Shown: in pieces, positions 37,724 through 45,768 of the stretch | Numbering within the stretch: position 1 is the stretch's first letter | Layout of the letters: each line of letters starts with the position of its first letter | Assembly: GCF_000312665.1 (NCBI RefSeq) | Contig: NZ_HF536772.1 | Span: 1,889,975 to 1,953,974 of the forward strand | DNA: 64,000 bases | Reading direction: 5' to 3' | Origin: Rhizobium mesoamericanum STM3625 | GTDB taxonomy: Bacteria > Pseudomonadota > Alphaproteobacteria > Rhizobiales > Rhizobiaceae | Notes under the pieces: generated by a model | Told to the model about the DNA's origin: nothing | The model's input: only the letters and a program-made list of their open reading frames with translations | The model's database searches: none | Made by a program: the position numbers and the translations under genes

Positions 37724-37824
37724 GTGCTGGGTTTGAAGCCTTTGGGCTGCCGCCAGGCGACCGACGATGCCGCGGATGCTCGCGGGGACGCGAAGGCTGC
37801 TGGCGATCGGTGTTTGGTGGCGTT

Positions 37825-38094
37825 TCAGGCCTTGTTGGTGAGCCAAACCGTGGGCGCGCCCAGCACGCCTCCCGTGCGCATCGCTGCCCTTAGCTCTTCC
37901 AGCTTGCCGAAGGCATGAGCTGCCTCGACCGTGGCAAACTCATGGGTGACGGTCACGTCGTTCGGATTGTCGATGGCTTGATAGACCGCCTCGGCGGTAA
38001 CCCCATTTGCCTTCTGCACCGGCGCAAACGCATCATAGGCCTTGCGCCAGGCAGCGTAGTCCGAAACTTCATGCCTTACGAACATTGTCGGCAT
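37825..38094 (-). CDS. Small dimeric alpha-beta barrel protein
   Basis: 89 residues from the ATG at 38094, with GGAG eight bases upstream; the longer in-frame ORF to 38364 is an overlap with the next gene. MPTMFVRHEVSDYAAWRKAY...VTVTHEFATVEAAHAFG is the form of antibiotic-biosynthesis-monooxygenase or DUF1330-type folds, which bind small ligands as dimers. Function is unknown. It is transcribed in the same direction as the WYL regulator 116 bp upstream. Confidence 0.75.
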   Translation of the reverse strand: MPTMFVRHEVSDYAAWRKAYDAFAPVQKANGVTAEAVYQAIDNPNDVTVTHEFATVEAAHAFGKLEELRAAMRTGGVLGAPTVWLTNKA

Positions 38095-38210
38095 CTGCCT
38101 TCTCCCGCTTTTTCCGTTGCCACCCAGTTCGGTCCGCCACGGTATCACCGAACGGGTTTTTGCGCGTGAGAAATATCCGTCACAGCGCAATGGCCGGTTT
38201 CGGTCGGCCG

Positions 38211-38912
38211 TCAGGCGGTTGCGACCACCGGCGGGTTCGTCCATCCACTCGTCCAGAGTTGCCGCAACCGGTCGCCTTCGCCTCGAAAATAGGCGTCGGC
38301 TGCTTCGCAATGTTCCACACGATCGCTGCGGAAATTGCGGATCGCCTGGCGCAACTCGCACCAAGCGACAATATTTGCAGTCTGCGAATAATAGATGAGG
38401 GCGATCGGCTGGATCCTGCGCTCCGTCGCGCGGCCTAGCTCGTCACGGTAGTTAAGCTGCAGCTTCTGTTCGCCGCGAATGGCGCGACGAACAAGACCAA
38501 GATCAAGCCCGACAGGGGGTTGGGCAACCGATCCCCAGGCATAGAGGCCCTTTCGCTCCATAGCCTGACGTAGCGGCGCCGGCACTGCGCCGGCAATCTT
38601 CTTATTGACGCCCTTGGCCGCCCGCTTCAATTCCTCATCGCCGGTCCGATCGAGCAACGCCAGCGACAGGACGATTGCCTCCATTTCCTCGACTGAGAAC
38701 ATCAGGGGCGGCAGATCGAATCCCGGCCGCATGATGTAGCCGATGCCCCGGCCACCCTCGATCGGGACGCGCATCGCCTGCAAGGCGGCGATATCGCGAT
38801 AGATCGAGCGCACCGTCACCTCGAGCGTCTCCGCCATGGCCGCCGCCGTCATCGGCCTGGTCGCCAGTCGCAGGATCTGGATGATCTCGAAAAGCCGTGA
38901 CGCCTTGCGCAT
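38211..38912 (-). CDS. YafY-type regulator (HTH plus WYL domain)
   Basis: 233 residues. The N-terminal helix-turn-helix (FEIIQILRLATRPMTAAAMAETLEVTVRSIYRDIAALQ, first part) is the DeoR/YafY type. A WYL-like C-terminal part follows (QKLQLNYRDELGRATERRIQPIALIYYSQTANIVAWCEL, partly), where the WYL motif has become IYY. It is divergent from the LysE exporter gene at 39042, the usual arrangement for such regulators, so it probably controls that gene. The effector is unknown. Confidence 0.85.
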   Translation of the reverse strand: MRKASRLFEIIQILRLATRPMTAAAMAETLEVTVRSIYRDIAALQAMRVPIEGGRGIGYIMRPGFDLPPLMFSVEEMEAIVLSLALLDRTGDEELKRAAKGVNKKIAGAVPAPLRQAMERKGLYAWGSVAQPPVGLDLGLVRRAIRGEQKLQLNYRDELGRATERRIQPIALIYYSQTANIVAWCELRQAIRNFRSDRVEHCEAADAYFRGEGDRLRQLWTSGWTNPPVVATA

Positions 38913-38938
38913 TTTTTGCCTCCCTTGGTCCAGGCTCC

Positions 38939-38954
38939 TGACAATACACTGTCA
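38939..38954. promoter_or_regulatory. Candidate operator between the WYL regulator and lysE
   Basis: TGACA and TGTCA form an inverted repeat with a 6-nt spacer in the 129-bp divergent gap; a further related half, CAGT, lies just downstream. Similar TGTCA-type sites are plausible for YafY-family proteins. The assignment is weak. Confidence 0.25.
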
Positions 38955-39041
38955 GTTGGGCAGTCGTATAGCTCTCCCTATCGGATTGAAAATCAACAGG
39001 ATCTTGGATATCGACCTTGAATTGGACAGCGGGCAACTGAC

Positions 39042-39680
39042 ATGACTTACAGCGAAAATCTCTGGCTCTACTTCACCCTTCTCTTCGGCATCATCATCGT
39101 TCCCGGCATGGATATGCTGTTCGTGCTGGCCAGCTCCCTGGCCGGCGGCAGGCGCACGGGCATCGCCGCGACCGCCGGCATCATCGCAGGCGGGGCTGTG
39201 CATTCGCTCTATGGGGCAATCGGCATCGGTGTGCTCGCCGTTCTTGTGCCGACCCTTTTCAACCCTCTGCTCTTTGCCGGCGCGGCTTACATGGCCTTTA
39301 TCGGCAGCACGCTGATGCGCAGTTCGATTACCCTCGATAGTGTCGGAGCTGGCGGCTTGCGTTCAGGTTGGAGGGCGTTTCGACAGGGCGCGGCTACCTG
39401 CCTGATGAACCCCAAGGCCTATCTTTTCATGATCGCCGTTTATCCGCAGTTCGTGAAGCCGATCTATGGGCCGATCTGGGCGCAGGGCCTCGTCATGGGC
39501 GTCATGACCATGGCGACGCAGGCCGCCGTCTATGGAACTTTGGCGCTGACAGCGGCGCGAAGCCGCACGATGCTGGTGTCCAATCCCACGGCGACAATCC
39601 TCGTTGGCCGAATTGCAGGAGCGCTCCTCATCGCCGTGTCGATCCTCACCGCCTGGCATGGCTGGCGCGCGCCGGCGTGA
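39042..39680 (+). CDS. LysE-family amino acid exporter
   Basis: 212 residues with 6 predicted membrane helices. Family signatures are the N-terminal IIIVPGMDMLFVLASSLAGG, which carries the GPxxxxV-like loop, and LMNPKAYLFMIAVYPQF in the later half. It likely exports an amino acid or metabolite. The divergent YafY-type gene is its probable regulator. A short GTGAC leader precedes the cytochrome genes; no overlap occurs. Confidence 0.9.
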   Translation: MTYSENLWLYFTLLFGIIIVPGMDMLFVLASSLAGGRRTGIAATAGIIAGGAVHSLYGAIGIGVLAVLVPTLFNPLLFAGAAYMAFIGSTLMRSSITLDSVGAGGLRSGWRAFRQGAATCLMNPKAYLFMIAVYPQFVKPIYGPIWAQGLVMGVMTMATQAAVYGTLALTAARSRTMLVSNPTATILVGRIAGALLIAVSILTAWHGWRAPA

Positions 39681-39817
39681 GTCGCGTGACGAGGTGTAAC
39701 GGTCTGTCTTTCCTGAAATCTCACCCACTTGTTACTTTTAGAGCAGGAAAAATTTGCAATGATGCCGCCCGTCCGAAGCCGGGCTTAAAGGGCCTTAGAA
39801 TCAATTGGAGTGCAGAC

Positions 39818-40267
39818 ATGAGAGTGAGAGCTATAACCGCGGCAGTGCTCATCGCTGGTTTGGGGGCGGTAGGTGTTGCCATCGCAGCGGAGGAGGGTAC
39901 GCACGAAGCGCGTTCTGCGCTGATGAAGAAGGTCGGTGGCGCAGCAGGGGCGATGACAGCGATCGCCAAGGGCGAGAAGCCCTATGATGCAGAAGCGGTG
40001 AAGGTTGCGCTGACGACGATTTCGGAAACCGCAAAGGTTTTCCCGGATCAGTTCAAGCCTGGCACCGAAACGGGCGATAAGGCAGCAAGTCCGAAGATCT
40101 GGGAAGACCACGCGGACTTCAAGGCACGTGCCGAGAAGCTTTCCGCCGACGCTGAGAAGGTTCTCGCTCAACTTCCCGCTGATGCGGCCGGTGTTGGCGG
40201 CGCACTGAAGACGCTGGGCGGTAACTGCGGCGGCTGTCATGAGAAATATCGCATAAAGACGGAATAG
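39818..40267 (+). CDS. Cytochrome c' / c-556 type
   Basis: 149 residues. A signal peptide ends at AIAAEEG (about 23). The mature part is a four-helix bundle with the heme site CGGCHEKYR at the C-terminus (Cys137, Cys140, His141), the location typical of class II cytochromes c. It may bind NO or carry electrons in the periplasm. A terminator at 40291 separates it from the diheme gene, so co-expression is not assured. Confidence 0.9.
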   Translation: MRVRAITAAVLIAGLGAVGVAIAAEEGTHEARSALMKKVGGAAGAMTAIAKGEKPYDAEAVKVALTTISETAKVFPDQFKPGTETGDKAASPKIWEDHADFKARAEKLSADAEKVLAQLPADAAGVGGALKTLGGNCGGCHEKYRIKTE

Positions 40268-40290
40268 CGATCCCGGCATTTCAGTCCAAC

Positions 40291-40334
40291 GATCCGCGCC
40301 AGCCTTGCCGCTGGTGCGGATTGTTTTATGTTTT
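40291..40334 (+). terminator. Intrinsic terminator between two cytochrome genes
   Basis: GATCCGCGCCAGC pairs with GCTGGTGCGGATT (13 bp, with G-T wobbles) around CTTGCC, followed by a T-rich stretch (GTTTTATGTTTT). It lies 23 nt after the cytochrome c' stop. Confidence 0.8.
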
Positions 40335-40364
40335 CAATAACGTTATCGGCAGCGGGAGCGGCAG

Positions 40365-41282
40365 ATGATTCGCAGGTTCGTCCGGTTTTTGCTCTGTCTC
40401 GTCGGCGTGGTTGTTATCGGCGGAGCCGCCTTCTATTTCATCACCGCGCCGAACGCGCTTCCCGAAAGTCACTGGGCCAATCTTGGCGAACCCGATCTGA
40501 AGAACGGTGAGATGGTCTTCTGGACGGGTGGCTGCGTGAGCTGTCACGCGATGCCTGGGTCGGAGGGGGATGCCAAGCTCACTCTTTCAGGCGGCCTGGC
40601 GCTGAAGAGCCCTTTCGGGACCTTCCACGTTCCCAATATCTCGCCTGACGAAAAGGCAGGCATCGGGGCATGGACGCTGGCGCAGTTCGGCAACGCAATG
40701 AAACGCGGCGTCGCGCCAAACGGACAGCACCTCTATCCATCGTTTCCCTTTAACTCGTATGCCCGGATGAGCGACAGGGATATCAACGACCTCTTTGGCT
40801 TTCTGAAGACGCTGCCGAAAAGCAGCAATGTCTCCCCGCCGCATGAGCTACCGTTCCCTTTTAACATCCGGCTGGCGCTCGGCGTCTGGAAGTTCCTCTA
40901 TTTCAACAATGAACCGCGTGTTGCACTCACGGCCAATGTCGATAACAGGATCAAGCGCGGGATGTATCTCGTCGAAGGCGCCGGCCACTGCGGCGAATGC
41001 CACACCCCGCGCGACCAGCTTGGAGGCTTCGAGGCAGGCAGGTGGCTGGCGGGCGCGCCAAATCCGGAAGGCAAGGGCAGGATACCCGACATCACGCCGG
41101 GGGCGAAAACCGTCGGCTCGTGGAGCGAGGGGGATATCGCCAACTATCTCGAAACCGGCTTTACTCCCGACTTTGATTCGGCTGGCGGCTCGATGGCCGA
41201 GGTCCAGCGCAACCTTGCTCACTTGCCGAAATCGGACCTCGAGGCAATCGCGGCCTACCTAAAGGCGATTCCGAAGCGCTAG
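40365..41282 (+). CDS. Membrane-anchored diheme cytochrome c
   Basis: 305 residues. One N-terminal helix (VRFLLCLVGVVVIGGAAF) anchors it. Two heme sites are visible, CVSCH (Cys57, Cys60, His61) and CGECH (Cys209, Cys212, His213), each in a class I cytochrome c domain. This fits the cytochrome subunits of periplasmic alcohol or gluconate dehydrogenases, which pass electrons to ubiquinone or oxidases. No dehydrogenase partner is adjacent. The membrane glucose dehydrogenase at 45769 passes electrons to quinone itself, so a link is not required. Confidence 0.9.
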   Translation: MIRRFVRFLLCLVGVVVIGGAAFYFITAPNALPESHWANLGEPDLKNGEMVFWTGGCVSCHAMPGSEGDAKLTLSGGLALKSPFGTFHVPNISPDEKAGIGAWTLAQFGNAMKRGVAPNGQHLYPSFPFNSYARMSDRDINDLFGFLKTLPKSSNVSPPHELPFPFNIRLALGVWKFLYFNNEPRVALTANVDNRIKRGMYLVEGAGHCGECHTPRDQLGGFEAGRWLAGAPNPEGKGRIPDITPGAKTVGSWSEGDIANYLETGFTPDFDSAGGSMAEVQRNLAHLPKSDLEAIAAYLKAIPKR

Positions 41283-41482
41283 CGCTATCGCAAGAACGCC
41301 ACATTGCACTTTGTCGCGCGCCTGAACGACGCATGGAATAGATTGCCAATCTGACGCCACCCGCGGCGATCACGAGTGAAATCGCGGGCTTTGTAAGCGC
41401 GACTCCACGCTTGGGCAATTTTGGCTGGGAAAATTTCGGGCCTCCGATCGGGCTGCAATTGGCGCGGCCGTATGGGGCGCCA

Positions 41483-42061
41483 CTAAGCTGCCTTCGGCTG
41501 ATGCTCGGCGCCAAACATCAGCACATACTGGTCGAGTTCGTCGCCGCCATGTCCGAGCGCTCGGTAGATTTCAGCGGCAAAGGTCATCGGTGCCGATCCC
41601 GGCGCCGTCACCAGTTTTCCGGCGCGCACGGCTTGCGGGCTATCCTTGTAAAGCGCGTGGCCGGCGTAGCCCGGCGCGCTGGCAATGAAGTCGGCGGCAT
41701 TGCTGGTGTGGTCGGTGGCATCAAGCACCCCCGCACGCGCAAGCGCCAGTGTCGCGCCGCAGATTCCGGCGACGAGTTTGCCGTGGGTCGTGAAGTCGCC
41801 GATGACAGGTTTCAGATCGGGCGCCTTTTCGGTTTCCCAGATCGTCCCGCCGCAAAGCACAAGGCCGTCGAAAGCGCTGGCATGCAGATTTTCCGCAACC
41901 GCGTCGGCTGCAACCCGCATGCCGCCCATCGAGCGAACTTCCTCTCCCTCGGGCGTTGCGATCACCACGTCGAAGCCGAAATAGGAGCGCGCGGAGGCCG
42001 TCAGTTGGGCGACCTCCCAGTCAGCGAATCCATCCGTGAGGACGATTGCAAGTCGGGTCAT
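41483..42061 (-). CDS. DJ-1/PfpI family protein
   Basis: 192 residues of class I glutamine amidotransferase-like fold. The nucleophile elbow is GICGATLALARAGVL, with the Cys at about 101. FDGLVLCGGTIWE is the strand before it, and the early EVAQLTASAR supplies the usual Glu. A chaperone, deglycase or hydratase role is possible in this family. It starts at ATG 42061. It is transcribed in the same direction as, and 43 bp from, the GNAT gene. Confidence 0.88.
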   Translation of the reverse strand: MTRLAIVLTDGFADWEVAQLTASARSYFGFDVVIATPEGEEVRSMGGMRVAADAVAENLHASAFDGLVLCGGTIWETEKAPDLKPVIGDFTTHGKLVAGICGATLALARAGVLDATDHTSNAADFIASAPGYAGHALYKDSPQAVRAGKLVTAPGSAPMTFAAEIYRALGHGGDELDQYVLMFGAEHQPKAA

Positions 42062-42103
42062 CCGTTTCTCCTTGCAGGCTGTCCGGGGGGCGGGCGATGC
42101 CGC

Positions 42104-42598
42104 TTATGCCAAAGCTTGCATATAGCGCATGCCGGTGACCGGGCGAGGCACGAAATCCAGATTCTCGTAGAACCGATGGGCCTGCACGTTGCCGGTGGCT
42201 GCGCTGACCGAGAGGTAGCCGCAGCCGGCGCCGCGGGCCATATCGCGTGCTCGGTTGACGAGATGCTGGCCGACGCCGTGGCCGCGATGGCCGTCCCGCA
42301 CGAAGAGATGATGCAGATCCATGCCACGCGCACCGTCCTGCGCTCTGTAGAGCGGCACGAGAATGGCGTAGCCGATCAGGCCTTCGTCGCTCTCGGCAAC
42401 CAGGGCGCTGATCCATGGCACCGGGCCGAACAGATCACGCTCAAGCTGTTCCGGGGTCGACGCCGCGGCGTCGCCGTGATGCTTTGCGAGCAGGGTGATC
42501 ATTTCGCTGAGTTCCGGGAGGTCGCGCGGCTTGGCCGCGCGGATATTGATCACCGGTGGGCGGATCAATGAGATTTCGCTGTCGTCGATTTCAACCAT
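42104..42598 (-). CDS. GNAT family N-acetyltransferase
   Basis: 164 residues from the ATG at 42598, AAGGACG upstream. Motif A is DLHHLFVRDGHRGHGVGQHL, with RGHGVG binding the acetyl-CoA pyrophosphate. Motif B is AHRFYENLDFVPR. The substrate is unknown. It is probably co-transcribed with the PfpI gene downstream. Confidence 0.85.
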   Translation of the reverse strand: MVEIDDSEISLIRPPVINIRAAKPRDLPELSEMITLLAKHHGDAAASTPEQLERDLFGPVPWISALVAESDEGLIGYAILVPLYRAQDGARGMDLHHLFVRDGHRGHGVGQHLVNRARDMARGAGCGYLSVSAATGNVQAHRFYENLDFVPRPVTGMRYMQALA

Positions 42599-42878
42599 GG
42601 TCTTCGCGTCCTTGTGTGGTGTTCTGCCGTCAGGACGCTGCCGATACAACAAAGCCGCCTGACGGCGGCTTGTTGACAATATGATCTGTCCGGCCGCCCT
42701 TTACAGGTACAGCCAAAAATACGAGCTGGTGATGTGCGCGTTCTTGATCATGCGTCGATAGATCATTCAGAATGCGTCGTTTGTCAATGGGGTTTACGCG
42801 TGGGCACCCGGAGGCGCGTGGGCGTCTGTGGACATGAGCCGTTGTCCATCGAGGGGACTTTTCATCATCAAGTCACTG

Positions 42879-42899
42879 GTATAGGGTACCCCCCTATAC
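42879..42899. promoter_or_regulatory. DmeR operator
   Basis: GTATAGGG and CCCTATAC are exact 8-bp arms around TACCC, 15 nt upstream of dmeR. RcnR/DmeR-type repressors bind G/C-tract centres flanked by AT-rich inverted arms, and this matches well. Binding at this spot should block dmeR-dmeF transcription without metal. Confidence 0.8.
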
Positions 42900-42913
42900 T
42901 AAATGGATGCGTC

Positions 42914-43186
42914 ATGTCCCACACCACACACCAGAAGAAGAAGCTGATCGCCCGCGTGAGCCGTCTGAAAGGCCAGTTGGAGGCCGTCGAGCGCGCTCTG
43001 GAGATAGAGCGACCCTGTGGAGAGATCTTGCAGCTGCTTGCCTCGATCCGTGGCGCGCTGAACGGCCTGACCGGCGAGGTGCTGGACGATCATCTGCACG
43101 AGCATGTCCTGCATGCCGCCGATGAGAAGGCCCGGGCGGAAGCCGTCGAAGAGATATCCGAAGTTCTGCGAACCTATATTCGCTAA
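42914..43186 (+). CDS. dmeR: Metal-sensing repressor of the RcnR/CsoR family (DmeR)
   Basis: 90 residues, all-helical. The metal ligands of RcnR are all present at the same numbers: His3, Cys35 (RPCGEIL), His60 and His64 (DDHLHEH). This marks it as a Ni/Co sensor and not a copper CsoR. It precedes dmeF by 24 bp, the arrangement known from Rhizobium leguminosarum dmeRF. Without metal it should bind the operator just upstream; Co or Ni should release it. Confidence 0.93.
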   Translation: MSHTTHQKKKLIARVSRLKGQLEAVERALEIERPCGEILQLLASIRGALNGLTGEVLDDHLHEHVLHAADEKARAEAVEEISEVLRTYIR

Positions 43187-43210
43187 GACAACCGACATGA
43201 GGAGCGTGCG

Positions 43211-44203
43211 ATGAGCGCACAGGCCGAAACATTTGAGCACAGCCACATTTTCCTGGGTGCCGATCACGACCGCAACGCCCGCCGTGTCTGGTTCGTTATT
43301 GCATTGACCGCGGTCATGATGGTGATCGAGATCGGCGCCGGAACATACTACGGCTCCATGGCGCTGGTTGCCGATGGTTGGCACATGTCGACCCATGCAA
43401 GCGCGCTGCTGATCTCTGCGGTTGCCTACCTTTATGCGCGTCGGCAGGCGCACAATCCCCGCTTCACCTTCGGCACCGGCAAGCTCGGCGATCTCGCAGG
43501 TTTTGCCAGCGCCATCATCCTGATGCTGATCGCCTTGCTGATGGCCTGGGAGAGTTTCCTGCGCATCACCCACCCCGTGCCGATCAGCTTTGCGCAGGCG
43601 ATAGGCGTTGCCGTCGTCGGTCTGCTGGTCAACTTGGCGAGCGCTTGGATGTTGAAAGATGACAATGCCCATCATGGCCACAGCCAGGGCCATTACCATC
43701 ATCACGAGCACCATCATCACCACGACCAAGGCGGTCATGTCCATCATGGCGATCACGCTCATTCGACACATGCCTCCGACAACAACATGCGCGCCGCCTA
43801 TATCCATGTCATCGCGGACGCGCTAACATCGGTGCTCGCCATCGCGGCACTGCTCTTTGGCAGCATCTATGGCTGGCTGTGGCTCGATCCGCTAATGGGT
43901 ATTGTCGGTGGCCTGATCATTGCGCAATGGTCCTGGGGCCTCATGAAGTCGTCCGGCCGCGTGCTGCTCGATGTCGTGCCGCAGGAAGCGGATCTGCAGG
44001 ACGAGATTCGTTCGGCGCTGGAAACGGGCGGCGAGCGGATCACAGACCTTCACGTCTGGCAGGTCGGACCCGGCCATCACGCCGCGATCGTCGCGCTCGT
44101 GACCCCGCAACCGGAAAGCCCGGCCTTCTACAAGGCGAAGCTAGCACCGGTTACCAGTCTCTCGCACGTCACCGTAGAGGTGACGCAGTCGGCAGCCGCT
44201 TGA
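43211..44203 (+). CDS. dmeF: Cation diffusion facilitator, Co/Ni efflux (DmeF)
   Basis: 330 residues, six membrane helices. The metal sites of the transport path are ADGWHMSTHAS (helix 2) and HVIADALTSV (helix 5). A His-rich loop of about 40 residues lies between helices 4 and 5 (HHGHSQGHYHHHEHHHHHDQ), a DmeF feature. The C-terminal cytosolic domain includes TDLHVWQVGPGHHAAI. It exports Co/Ni from the cytosol using the proton gradient and is in one operon with dmeR. Confidence 0.94.
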   Translation: MSAQAETFEHSHIFLGADHDRNARRVWFVIALTAVMMVIEIGAGTYYGSMALVADGWHMSTHASALLISAVAYLYARRQAHNPRFTFGTGKLGDLAGFASAIILMLIALLMAWESFLRITHPVPISFAQAIGVAVVGLLVNLASAWMLKDDNAHHGHSQGHYHHHEHHHHHDQGGHVHHGDHAHSTHASDNNMRAAYIHVIADALTSVLAIAALLFGSIYGWLWLDPLMGIVGGLIIAQWSWGLMKSSGRVLLDVVPQEADLQDEIRSALETGGERITDLHVWQVGPGHHAAIVALVTPQPESPAFYKAKLAPVTSLSHVTVEVTQSAAA

Positions 44204-44269
44204 CGCGACGCATGCGGGCCACAATCAGGCTGTAGCCCTGTGTCCATTGATTCGGGCAGAGGAATTTTC

Positions 44270-45160
44270 ATGCGTAGCTTTTCGATCCGTCGCCGAACCC
44301 TTCTCGGTTCGGCGATGCTTTCCCCCGCCCTGCTTCTGCCGCGCATTGCGTGGTCGGAGAACAGCGATGATGACATCAATCGGCGCATGGATGCGCTCGA
44401 AAAGGCGATCGGCGGTCACATCGGTGTGTCCGCCATCGACACTGACACCAACATTTCTTTCGGCTATCGCGAGACCGAGCGCTTTCCCATCTGCAGCACA
44501 TTTAAGGTCCTAGCCGCCGGGTTGGTTCTGGCGCGTGTCGACAAGGGGCAGGAGACCCTCGAGCGGCGCGTCGTCTACGAGAAGGACAAGCTCGTCACCT
44601 ACTCGCCGGAAACGGAAAAGCACGTCGGCGGCGAGGGCATGAGCCTCAGTGAACTTTGCCAGGCGGCGATCACGCTTAGCGACAATACGGCCGGGAACTT
44701 GTTGCTGGAAAGCTTCGGAGGACCGGCTGAGCTGACCAAATGGTTGCGCACGCTTGGCGATCGTTCGACGCGGCTGGACCGCTGGGAGACGGCGCTCAAT
44801 GAAGTCAAGGACGGCGACCCGCAGGATACGACCACCCCCGATGCGATGGTCGATACGCTCGGCAACTTGACGCTAGGTTCGGCCCTGTCCGAACCGTCGC
44901 GCGACAAGCTGATAGAATGGATGGTGGCGAACACGACGGGCGGTGCGCGCCTTCGGGCAGGCCTGCCGGATACCTGGAAGATCGGCGATAAGACGGGCAC
45001 CGCCAACAATGGGAGCGCTGCCGATATTGCTGTCGTCTGGCCACCTGGTCACGGCGCGATCTTGGTCGCTGCGTACGTAACACAGGCCAAAGCGCCGGTG
45101 TCGGAAATCAACCCCGTCTTTGCCGAGGTCGGCAAGATCGTGGCCGATATGGTCGGATAG
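44270..45160 (+). CDS. bla: Class A beta-lactamase
   Basis: 296 residues. The signal has a twin-arginine form (SIRRRTLLGSAML), pointing to Tat export. Catalytic motifs are Ser76-Thr-Phe-Lys79 in CSTFK, SDN in LSDNTAGN, Glu in RWETALNE and KTG in IGDKTGTANNGS. The Cys just before the active Ser is common in the class. It hydrolyses penicillins and perhaps cephalosporins. It has AGAGGAA before its ATG, a separate gene from dmeF. No ampR/blaI-type regulator is adjacent. Confidence 0.93.
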   Translation: MRSFSIRRRTLLGSAMLSPALLLPRIAWSENSDDDINRRMDALEKAIGGHIGVSAIDTDTNISFGYRETERFPICSTFKVLAAGLVLARVDKGQETLERRVVYEKDKLVTYSPETEKHVGGEGMSLSELCQAAITLSDNTAGNLLLESFGGPAELTKWLRTLGDRSTRLDRWETALNEVKDGDPQDTTTPDAMVDTLGNLTLGSALSEPSRDKLIEWMVANTTGGARLRAGLPDTWKIGDKTGTANNGSAADIAVVWPPGHGAILVAAYVTQAKAPVSEINPVFAEVGKIVADMVG

Positions 45161-45177
45161 GACTTTCCCGTCAAAGG

Positions 45178-45209
45178 GATGCGACGGAAACGTGAATCTC
45201 CGTCGCATC
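45178..45209 (+). terminator. Hairpin after the beta-lactamase gene
   Basis: Perfect 11-bp arms GATGCGACGGA / TCCGTCGCATC with a 10-nt loop, 18 nt after the stop. No T tract follows, so it may end transcription only with help or protect the 3' end. Confidence 0.5.
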
Positions 45210-45223
45210 GATCCAATTCCAGT

Positions 45224-45720
45224 TTATAGAAGTCTCGTATCGGCGCTCGGCTTGCCCTTGCCGTCCTCGCCGGTCAGCTGTCGCTTCAGTTCGTCCGCGA
45301 TCTGCTTTTCGATAGCCTCGCGCTACTCCGGCGGCATCGCCATCACATTGTCCTCTGTCAGCCCGAGTCGCTCGAGTATCTGGCTGCAAATCCGCTCCTG
45401 GGCGGCAAGATCGGTGAACTCAGACGACGGCGTCATGACGCGCGAGATCTACTGTGCCGTTCATGGTCACCGTGCCGCTTTTCTGAAGCGCCTATAGTGT
45501 GCTGGAGATCGACACTGGCGTGCTGATTGGTTGCAGCGCCACCGTGCCGTGGCGAACACTGACCTCGGTATCGCTGGATTGTTGCATGTTGCGCTGGCTG
45601 GACTGGCTAAAGAGGCTACTTGGTCCATAGCTCTTGGGAATGCTGCTGCCGATCTAAAAAATCTCCTGAAACAGTGAGCGGAGAATGGTGCAGCAGATCT
45701 GCCCGGAGCTTGTGGTTGGG
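45224..45720 (-). pseudogene. Decayed gene, function unknown
   Basis: Read on the minus strand, protein-like segments continue across several lesions: SIPKSYGPSSLFSQSSQ and VSVRHGTVALQPISTPV (with a stop), then SGTVTMNGTVDLAR, then in another frame EFTDLAAQERICSQILERLG, AMPPE, stop, REAIEKQIADELKRQL. At least two in-frame stops and one frame change are needed to join them. The last stop (GAG to TAG) is near 45325. The gene starts somewhere above 45700 and ends near 45224. It is clearly a remnant; I do not recognise the family. Confidence 0.6.
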
Positions 45721-45768
45721 GCACGCAGAGCCTCTTCAGCGGCGGCCATTCGGCAGGTTTGGCACACT

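Noticed and set aside
41411..42571. 386-codon plus-strand ORF
   Set aside because: Covers the PfpI and GNAT genes in antisense; Arg/Ala/His-rich shadow.
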